A DNA stretch of 59,489 nucleotides, from assembly GCA_031119475.1 (NCBI GenBank), contig JAVHXV010000001.1, forward strand, positions 1,011,440 through 1,070,928. Reading direction: 5' to 3'. The notes under the pieces are model-generated. The model did no database searches. It had not been told where the DNA came from and saw only the letters and a list, made by a program, of their open reading frames with translations. Shown in pieces: positions 53,291 through 59,489 of this stretch (position 1 is its first letter; each line of letters starts with the position of its first letter). The position numbers and the translations under genes were made by a program. The DNA comes from Pedobacter sp. Its GTDB lineage: Bacteria; Bacteroidota; Bacteroidia; Sphingobacteriales; Sphingobacteriaceae.

Positions 53291-53713
53291 CTACTCTTTC
53301 GTTTCTACGTATTTGATGAAATTATTCAAGATGGATTGCCATCCTTGTTGCTGAAATTCGGGAGCATTCTGTGTTTCAGGGTCGAAGGAGGTCTCTATTG
53401 TAGTCTGGCCATCTTTCTCTGCAAATAAGGTAGTGGCCTGTCTGCCATCGCCCAGTGTATAGGTAATTTTTTGATGATGGTCAACCTCATCGTAAACCCC
53501 TTCAAAGTCGAAACCGAAGCTGCCATCTTTGGCTTCCATGCGGTTATTAAATTTACCACCAACGCGCAGGTCGTTTGTGCTGCTCGGCGTATGCCAACTT
53601 GGATCTGGGGTATTCCATTTCATAATGTCGGCCGGTGTATTCCAAGCTTCCCAAACTTTTGCTAAAGGTACAGCTGTTGTAGCGGCTACCTTGATTTTTT
53701 TTCCTTTTTCCAT
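53291..53713 (-). CDS. SRPBCC (AHSA1-like) domain protein, second copy
   Basis: 140 residues from the ATG at 53713 (the frame is open to 53761 but the extra residues do not resemble the family). Fold motifs: ATTAVPLAKVWEAWNTPADIMKW, RVGGKFNNRMEAKDGSFGFDF and the last helix GWQSILNNFIKYVE. It belongs with the gene at 52256. It lies head to head with the regulator at 53850, which may control this cluster. Confidence 0.86.
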   Translation of the reverse strand: MEKGKKIKVAATTAVPLAKVWEAWNTPADIMKWNTPDPSWHTPSSTNDLRVGGKFNNRMEAKDGSFGFDFEGVYDEVDHHQKITYTLGDGRQATTLFAEKDGQTTIETSFDPETQNAPEFQQQGWQSILNNFIKYVETKE

Positions 53714-53849
53714 ATCAGTTTTTATGTTGTTAAAGTTGATATACAAAGATACCCCAGGCAAGTGCAGCAGGTATATTGTAAAAATGACAACTTTGGGGGT
53801 AGATTATGACAAACTATTTTTATAGCTTAGCTATCAAATCTCAATTGAT

Positions 53850-54827
53850 ATGAATATTTCGGTCTTTGTGCCCGAGTACGGCGTAATTGAAGCCATTACT
53901 CCTCCGTTTAGGAGTTTCCATACGGCAAACGAATTTTTGACCACTTTTGGTAAAAAGCCCATATTTAATGTAGAATATGTTGGATTGAATAACTATGTAC
54001 CCGCTAATAATGGTGAGTATACTATAAAAACCGACCGGTTGCTCCGGGATGTGGCACAAACGGACCTATTGATCATTCCCCCAACGTTTGGCGATACCAC
54101 AAAAGGCATAGCAGCCAATAGTGAAGCCATCCCTTATTTTAAAAAGTTATATGAAAATGGCTCGAGCCTGGCCAGCCTGTGCATTGGTGCTTTTCTTTTG
54201 GCCGAAACAGGCCTGCTCAACGGAAAGAAATGTTCTACCCATTGGGCACATATCAGCGAGTTTAAGGAAAGGTACCCTGATGTTGAAGTTGAAGATGGTG
54301 CCATCATTACAGAACATGACAACATTTACAGCAGTGGCGGTGCCAGTAGCTTGTGGAATCTGATCTTATACCTCATCGAAAAGTTTGCGGATAAGGAAAC
54401 AGCCGTCATGATCTCCAAGTATTTTGCCCTGGATATGGGCCGCGACAGCCAATCGCAGTTTGCCATCTTCAAGGGCCAACGAAACCATGGCGACGAGGAA
54501 ATTGAAAAAGTGCAGGATTACATCGAAAAGCACTATGAGAAAAGGATCACCATTGAAACCTTAGCTAACCTGATCAACACCGGACGCAGGACTTTCGAGC
54601 GGAAATTTAAGGAGGCCACTAATAATACGGCCATAGAATATATCCAACGTGTGAGAATAGAAGCCGCCAAGAAATTCTTCGAAGCCTCCAGAAAAAACAT
54701 TTCAGAGATCATGTTCGATGTTGGCTATACAGACACCAAGGCCTTCAGGGATATTTTTAAGAAGATAACCGGACTTACTCCTATTGAGTATAGGAATAAG
54801 TTTGCCCGAATGACAGGTGAAGTGTAG
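53850..54827 (+). CDS. GlxA-type transcriptional regulator (DJ-1/PfpI domain plus AraC helix-turn-helix)
   Basis: 325 residues. The N-terminal class I amidotransferase-like domain (about 1-200) has a nucleophile-elbow-like CIGAFLLAETGLL motif. The C-terminal AraC/XylS domain (about 220-320) has two helix-turn-helix units (ITIETLANLINTGRRTFERKF and ISEIMFDVGYTDTKAFRDIFKK). It is a one-component regulator, probably acting on the divergent SRPBCC/DoxX/VOC cluster that starts 136 bases away; this is inference from orientation. Confidence 0.9.
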   Translation: MNISVFVPEYGVIEAITPPFRSFHTANEFLTTFGKKPIFNVEYVGLNNYVPANNGEYTIKTDRLLRDVAQTDLLIIPPTFGDTTKGIAANSEAIPYFKKLYENGSSLASLCIGAFLLAETGLLNGKKCSTHWAHISEFKERYPDVEVEDGAIITEHDNIYSSGGASSLWNLILYLIEKFADKETAVMISKYFALDMGRDSQSQFAIFKGQRNHGDEEIEKVQDYIEKHYEKRITIETLANLINTGRRTFERKFKEATNNTAIEYIQRVRIEAAKKFFEASRKNISEIMFDVGYTDTKAFRDIFKKITGLTPIEYRNKFARMTGEV

Positions 54828-54861
54828 CATTTGTCATGTCGAACGTAACGAGACAGCTTTG
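54828..54861 (+). repeat. Dispersed TCGAACG repeat, copy 3
   Basis: GTCATGTCGAACGTAACG followed by AGACAGCTTTG, starting directly after the regulator's stop codon. More diverged from the other two copies. Confidence 0.65.
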
Positions 54862-54863
54862 AA

Positions 54864-54917
54864 TGGGTTGTGGGTTGTGAGTTGTAGGTAGTGGGTTGAA
54901 AGTTGTGGGTTGAAAGC
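54864..54917. repeat. GGGTTGTG/GTTGAAAG-type array
   Basis: Words GGGTTGTG, AGTTGTAG, GGGTTGAAAG and AGTTGTGGGTTG between two convergent genes. Related to the GTTGAAA words at 10365-10417. Confidence 0.78.
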
Positions 54918-54932
54918 AACTCTATGGAGATA

Positions 54933-55601
54933 CTACTGGCGTTCGAAAAGCTTCCAATTCCCTTCAGAAACTACGGTAACCTGGTCTCCCACAACCTTGA
55001 TTGCTGTATTGTCGTCGATTGCATAAGATGCCATCGGTAAGGTTGATGCCAATTTCTCAAGATTTGCGAAAGAATTTTCAGGGAACCACTCGTGATCAAG
55101 GTGTGGATGGATGGCAAAATCTACGAAATTCAATGATTTTTCAGTAGTTATCGGCAGAACATGATGACCATAGGTCGTTCCATAACTTGTCATGATCATG
55201 CTTCCTGCACTTAGGCCAACATAAACCATCTTATTTAAAAGTGAAGGTAGAAGTGCTGCCAGTCCAGATTCCTTCATCCAATAGCAAAGGTACTGGCAAT
55301 CTCCGCCGCCTACCAAGAGTACATCAGTCTGTACCAGTTGGGGCACCCACATTTCTTTTTTGATGCTTGGCAATGCAGTCAGTTCCAATAAGCCTAAGCT
55401 TTTCCATCCCAGTTGGCAGAAAGGATCGCCGAGGGTTCCACAGATTACCTTTTGTACGATTTCGCCTCCGTTTTTGATGCCATAGATCGCAGTGGGCACA
55501 AAAAGCGCGCTTGATTCGGAGATGGGTTTACCCAACAGCCCGATGAGGGCATTTTGGATGCTTATATTGCTGATGCCCGCAGCAGTGAGCAGAAGTTTCA
55601 T
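54933..55601 (-). CDS. Peptidase E-like protein (S51, class I amidotransferase-like fold)
   Basis: 222 residues from the ATG at 55601 (another ATG lies two codons earlier). S51 motifs: LLTAAGISN start, GGGDCQYLCYWM, nucleophile elbow VGLSAGSMIM with the catalytic Ser, and a His in DFAIHPHLDHEWF. Peptidase E members cleave Asp-Xaa dipeptides in the cytoplasm. This one is a divergent member, so the substrate is not certain. The 196 bases upstream hold nothing I recognise. Confidence 0.82.
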   Translation of the reverse strand: MKLLLTAAGISNISIQNALIGLLGKPISESSALFVPTAIYGIKNGGEIVQKVICGTLGDPFCQLGWKSLGLLELTALPSIKKEMWVPQLVQTDVLLVGGGDCQYLCYWMKESGLAALLPSLLNKMVYVGLSAGSMIMTSYGTTYGHHVLPITTEKSLNFVDFAIHPHLDHEWFPENSFANLEKLASTLPMASYAIDDNTAIKVVGDQVTVVSEGNWKLFERQ

Positions 55602-55803
55602 GACCAAACATAAGCATCTATTTAGATAATCTTAGGGCAATTCAGGACATTTAAAGGGCTGTTTGTGACAACAGGTTAAAGGTTGAGGTCGGAAGCCCAG
55701 AAAGCGTGTTCCACAAGTACTCCTTCCGAGCATTTGGCTAAAATTATAAGTTGCGGCGTAGTAGGCGTTAAGGGAAAATCTTAGGTATGCGGCCTTACTT
55801 CCG

Positions 55804-56694
55804 CTATTTCCCAAAACGATAGCCTAGGCCTATTTCAAAATTCCCACTGGAATAACCTTGCAACGCAGAGGTACCAGAAGTATACAGACCCAAAATGGAT
55901 AATTTCTTATAGTTGAAGCCCAGTCCCATTGAAATACTTTCCGTACTGTGATAAATTGCTGTTGCTGACAGGTTGATGGCCGTAAAAGTCAAATTCACCC
56001 CTCCATCAATGATATTGTCATATCCCCTAACCCCTCGGAAGCTTATCTTTGGCTCAATAGAGATATCTTGTGTCCCTACACCGGTATAAAAGCGATAGCT
56101 GATCGAAGAAAAAAAAGTTGTCCAATTTGCAGTGTTATAACGTTCCTTTTTCAAAAAATTCTTCAGGTTGGGCAACGTTCCCTGAATGGTCAGATTACTG
56201 CTGGTATAGGCAATTCCAAAGTCACCGTCCATTACAACCGGCCGCTCATTAAAGCGCTGAACGGAGACATCAGCGATCGAACCATTGATCTCTTCGGTAG
56301 CCAGCCGCTCAGAAAGCGCACCGAGTGAAATACCAAAATGAAGCTGGTCTTCATTCTCGTTGAGCAGCAAGTAATAAGCATAAGTGGCCACCGCACGGGT
56401 TCGCTTCAACAAGCCTGCTTTGTCGGCATATAAACTAATACCCACGCCAACTTTTTCCAAACGATGGTCAAGTGTAATGAACTGTGCCGAGGGAGAGCCT
56501 GGAACAGCACTCCACTGTTGGTTAAGGCCAACATTTAGCCTAAGCCCCTCGTTCATTCCCGCCATTGCCGGATTGGATAAATATTGATTTTGGTAAAAAC
56601 TATTGCCCAGTGAATTGAGCTGTGCCTTTACTGTAACGCTACCCATTAGGCACAATCCCAACAGTAGGTATTTTTTTAGTTGTCTTGCTTTCAT
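55804..56694 (-). CDS. PorP/SprF family type IX secretion-associated outer membrane protein
   Basis: 296 residues with a Sec leader ending in TVKAQ. Family signature near the N-terminus: SFYQNQYLSNPAMAGMNEGLRLNVGLNQQW. Alternating beta strands of an outer-membrane barrel continue to the C-terminal IGLGYRFGK. These proteins are encoded next to large type B cargo proteins and help to secrete or anchor them. That cargo gene lies immediately upstream (stop 28 bases before this start). Confidence 0.92.
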   Translation of the reverse strand: MKARQLKKYLLLGLCLMGSVTVKAQLNSLGNSFYQNQYLSNPAMAGMNEGLRLNVGLNQQWSAVPGSPSAQFITLDHRLEKVGVGISLYADKAGLLKRTRAVATYAYYLLLNENEDQLHFGISLGALSERLATEEINGSIADVSVQRFNERPVVMDGDFGIAYTSSNLTIQGTLPNLKNFLKKERYNTANWTTFFSSISYRFYTGVGTQDISIEPKISFRGVRGYDNIIDGGVNLTFTAINLSATAIYHSTESISMGLGFNYKKLSILGLYTSGTSALQGYSSGNFEIGLGYRFGK

Positions 56695-56722
56695 AAATTT
56701 CTCTTATTTGCCGTTATCAGCT

Positions 56723-59489
56723 TTATTCTTTTACGATGGTGATAAATCCTTTTATTGCATTGGTCTTCCCATCACCAAACTCGATGATATAATAGTAGGT
56801 CCCTTCTTCTAGCAGAAGGCCATTCACCCTACCATCCCAATCATTCTTATAGCTTTTTACTTTATAGAGCGTCTTACCTGTTCTGTCAAAAATGACTACC
56901 GAGTTATTTGGATAGGCATCGATGTTATTGACGACAAAGAAATCGTTTACACCATCTCCATTAGGAGAAATGATATTTGTGGCCGATGGTGCTACACTTA
57001 CGGCCTGCAAATCTGGTCTAACTTCGATAGTGATGTTTTTGCTGGACGATCTACCATATTGGTTCTTACCGGTCACCGTATATGTTGTTGTTGTAAAAGG
57101 CCTGACGGTAAGCGTAGCTGTCGTTTGCCCACTAATGATGCCATCCGCATTGCTCCATACGTACGAATTAGCGCCACTGACCGTGAGTTTCGTAATTTCT
57201 CCCTTGCTAATGCTATTGCCCAGGCTGCTGATAATGGCTAGGATTGGAGGAGGATTGTCGATGATCCTCAATTGTTGACTCACCGAAGTGGCAGCTGTAA
57301 AGTTGGCATCTCCAGCCTGACTAGCGGTAATGGTTACTATTCCGGCTTTTAAGATTTCCACTTGGTTAACGTTTATTATTCTAGCCACACTTGGATCACT
57401 ACTTTGGTAACTGATGGCCAGACCTGCACTCGAACTTGCAGTTAGGTTAAAGGTTCCGTCGGTTGAAAGCCGATCGGGCAAAGCTGAAAAAGCAATACTT
57501 TGTGCAGTTGGCACAATGGTAAGCGTACCCGGGGCATAGCTGATGATATAGTTGTCGGCATTTGCAACGCCCACCTGGATCGGGTAAGTTCCAGTAGCAG
57601 AATTTTGTGTAGCCGTAGTTGTTAAGACAGGCTGATTGAGCAGTACGGCATTGGTTTCTCCAGGTATAAAGCCGTTGAAACTAGCTGTTAAAACTGGATT
57701 GGCGACATTGAAATTTCTAGTCTTATTGTCCGCCGTAATCAGCAAAGGTTTTTTATCAATTGTTAAATTGGCGGCAACATAGTTGATCATGTAATTTGGC
57801 CCTGCAGTTAAATCATTTAAAATTATTGGATAGGTTCCTGCCTGTGATCCAGCGGTTCTAGAGAGTGCGCCGGTAAAGCGGTCACCAACTGCCAGTACAG
57901 GAGCGGAAATATAGGTAAGCAGTGGGTCTGCATCTCCGTAAGTGATATGCTTTGCCGTTGCCGTTACTGTAACCGGTTGTGGGTTGACCGTAAGCGTACT
58001 TGCTAATATTGAAGCCGAGTAATCTGCATTTGTCAGTGTTACAACAACGTTATAGGTACCTGCAGCAGTCGGTGCAACACTACTTCCATTGTAGGTAATA
58101 CTTGTCCCGCTTAATCCTACAGGGTTGGTCGTTACCAAGACAGATTTAGGTGCTCCATCATAGGTTTGAACCAAGTTTCCGATATGGAGTATGGCTGCCG
58201 CCTTCCCGATCACCAAATTTGCGCTGACTAGATTGGCCGTGTAATTGGGGTCATTCAATTGCGCAACAACTGCATAGGTCCCAGCCCCAATTGGCAAGCT
58301 TGAACTGCCATTGTAGGTAATGGCCACGCTACTCAGATGGGCAGGGCTAGTAGTTATGCCAACCGTTTTGGGCGTACCATCATATACCTGTGAAAGGTTC
58401 CCCAATGTAAGTGTAGCGGTAGCTTTTTCAATGACAAGTACAGCAGTTGCAGGACTTGCCATATAATTGCCATTAATTAATGTAGCGACGACTTGATAGT
58501 TTCCCGCAACAACTGGCAGGTCCGGACTGCCATTATAGCTAACCATTAATCCTGATAAACCTGCAGGATTTGTAACCATTGCCACCGATTTTGGTGATCC
58601 ATCGTAAACTTGTACCAGATTGCCCAATGTAATTGTTGCCGTAGCTTTGGCCACACTAAAGGTCCGCGTTACAGGAGTGGCCGCATCGTAATTCCCATCA
58701 CCAGCTTGTGTTGCGGTTATGCTAACTGTTCCAGCCCCTACTATGGTAATTTGGTTTCCACTTACGGTGGCTACCTGTGGATCTGAACTAATGAAACCCA
58801 CTTGATTTGCCGAACCACCCCCAGTAACATTTAAGGTAAAGTTGGCATCACCAAAAGTCTTATCCGCCAAGGTAGAGAAGGTGATGTTCTGCGATGCCTT
58901 GCCTACGTTCAGCGTCTGTTGGACATCAGCCGCTGCACTGTAGTTGGCGCTTCCTGCCTGCGATGCGGTGATGGTCGTTGTTCCGGCACCTACGATCGTT
59001 ACCTTGTTTCCGCTGATCGTGGCAACATTGGTATTGGAGCTAGAATAAGTTATCGTATTTCCAGAACTTCCGCCAGATGCGGTAAGATTGAAATCTGTAT
59101 CGCCGAAGGTTTTGTCTGCCAAAGCGGTGAAGGTGATTGCCTGCGAAGCCTTACCAATATTCAAGGTCTGCTCCACATCGCTTGCAGCATGATAATTACC
59201 ATTGCCTGCTTGTGAAGCAGTAATCTTAATTGAACCGGCGCCCATAATTGTCACTTTGTTGCCGTTGATCGTGGCAACATTGTTATTTGAACTGGCATAG
59301 CTAACTGCATTACCTGAAGCTCCGCCAGATGCGGTAAGATCGAAAGCGGCATCGCCAAAGGTCTTATCCGCTAATGACGCGAAAGTGATGGCCTGTTGCG
59401 CTTTGCCTACGTTCAAGGCCTGTTGCACATCGGCTGCCGCATTGTAGTTTGCGTTTCCAGCCTGGCTAGCTTGGATCGTTGTAGTTCCT
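56723..59489 (-). CDS. Large repeat-rich adhesin with type IX type B sorting domain (5' end beyond window)
   Basis: At least 922 residues visible; the frame stays open to the window edge. From the N-terminal side: at least three 84-residue Ig-like units (DKTFGD..., ITASQAGxxNY...), three 73-residue MBG-type units (VYDGSPKSV..., LVIEKA), further MBG_2-like units (ITYGDADPLLTY), an Ig-like BIG2-type unit, a PKD-like domain and a C-terminal gliding motility-associated domain (SPNGDGVNDFF, then VVIFDRTGKTLY). That last domain is the type B secretion signal. A surface adhesin or matrix protein is likely; PorP/SprF is encoded directly downstream. Confidence 0.9.
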   Translation of the reverse strand, partial: GTTTIQASQAGNANYNAAADVQQALNVGKAQQAITFASLADKTFGDAAFDLTASGGASGNAVSYASSNNNVATINGNKVTIMGAGSIKITASQAGNGNYHAASDVEQTLNIGKASQAITFTALADKTFGDTDFNLTASGGSSGNTITYSSSNTNVATISGNKVTIVGAGTTTITASQAGSANYSAAADVQQTLNVGKASQNITFSTLADKTFGDANFTLNVTGGGSANQVGFISSDPQVATVSGNQITIVGAGTVSITATQAGDGNYDAATPVTRTFSVAKATATITLGNLVQVYDGSPKSVAMVTNPAGLSGLMVSYNGSPDLPVVAGNYQVVATLINGNYMASPATAVLVIEKATATLTLGNLSQVYDGTPKTVGITTSPAHLSSVAITYNGSSSLPIGAGTYAVVAQLNDPNYTANLVSANLVIGKAAAILHIGNLVQTYDGAPKSVLVTTNPVGLSGTSITYNGSSVAPTAAGTYNVVVTLTNADYSASILASTLTVNPQPVTVTATAKHITYGDADPLLTYISAPVLAVGDRFTGALSRTAGSQAGTYPIILNDLTAGPNYMINYVAANLTIDKKPLLITADNKTRNFNVANPVLTASFNGFIPGETNAVLLNQPVLTTTATQNSATGTYPIQVGVANADNYIISYAPGTLTIVPTAQSIAFSALPDRLSTDGTFNLTASSSAGLAISYQSSDPSVARIINVNQVEILKAGIVTITASQAGDANFTAATSVSQQLRIIDNPPPILAIISSLGNSISKGEITKLTVSGANSYVWSNADGIISGQTTATLTVRPFTTTTYTVTGKNQYGRSSSKNITIEVRPDLQAVSVAPSATNIISPNGDGVNDFFVVNNIDAYPNNSVVIFDRTGKTLYKVKSYKNDWDGRVNGLLLEEGTYYYIIEFGDGKTNAIKGFITIVKE
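58606..59489 (-). repeat. 252-bp tandem repeats within the adhesin gene
   Basis: Equivalent positions recur at 58862, 59114 and 59366, giving an exact 252-bp (84-codon) period. The copies nearest the window edge are highly similar at the DNA level, so unit number may vary by recombination. Confidence 0.85.

Overview
The window looks like a chromosome segment of a Bacteroidota member of the Sphingobacteriaceae (a Pedobacter-like soil or freshwater glycan degrader). Evidence: two SusC/SusD pairs, an ECF sigma factor/FecR anti-sigma pair feeding an STN-type SusC, TlpA/DUF4369 thioredoxins, Bacteroidota promoter elements (TAnnTTTG with an upstream TTG/TTTG about 20 nt away), a PorP/SprF protein and a type IX secretion type B sorting domain. 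No tRNA, rRNA, insertion sequence or CRISPR array was seen.

Region 1 (1-12630, + strand): a DUF4136 lipoprotein, then a small polysaccharide-utilisation-type locus: ECF sigma factor, FecR anti-sigma, STN-containing SusC, SusD, a DUF1735/discoidin surface lipoprotein and two paralogous TlpA-like thioredoxins. In the FecR-SusC gap the minus strand carries a full promoter and an intrinsic terminator about 120 nt apart with no ORF: a candidate small antisense RNA.

Region 2 (12631-46340, all - strand): a large glycan locus. It comprises a LacI-type regulator, a second SusC/SusD pair with two extra surface lipoproteins, five Gfo/Idh/MocA oxidoreductases (four with twin-arginine-like leaders), a HEAT-repeat protein ending in two DUF1080 (3-keto-disaccharide hydrolase) domains, a FucP/NagP-type sugar transporter, NagA, a NagB-like deaminase, a GH20 hexosaminidase, a beta-helix protein, a BNR-type propeller, an SGNH esterase, a double alpha/beta-hydrolase, a DapA-family aldolase and a TIM-barrel isomerase. 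Five copies of one palindrome (core around ACGTACCCG, central CG) lie in front of four separate transcription units here and are the likely operators of the LacI regulator. The gene set suggests that an N-acetylhexosamine-containing glycan is degraded by GH20/NagA/NagB together with periplasmic oxidation-dependent (3-keto) glycoside cleavage and esterase or lyase activities.

Region 3 (46341-55607): a DUF1003 membrane protein, a DUF1080-like lectin-fold protein plus alpha/beta hydrolase, a DNA-damage cluster (SRAP/YedK, UmuC, UmuD) whose UmuD appears to have lost both catalytic residues and whose two promoters share a palindrome, a VOC/SRPBCC/DoxX cluster next to a DJ-1/AraC-type regulator, and a peptidase E-like protein. 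Region 4 (55804-59489): PorP/SprF and a repeat-rich type IX-secreted protein cut by the window edge.

Intergenic DNA is unusual. About twenty gaps contain short degenerate tandem arrays of 7-8 bp words (14 bp in one case) drawn from a few recurring word families. There are also two copies of a 29-bp hairpin with compensatory changes and three copies of a dispersed GTCATnTCGAACG-type repeat. The 196-bp gap at 55608-55803 shows nothing I recognise.
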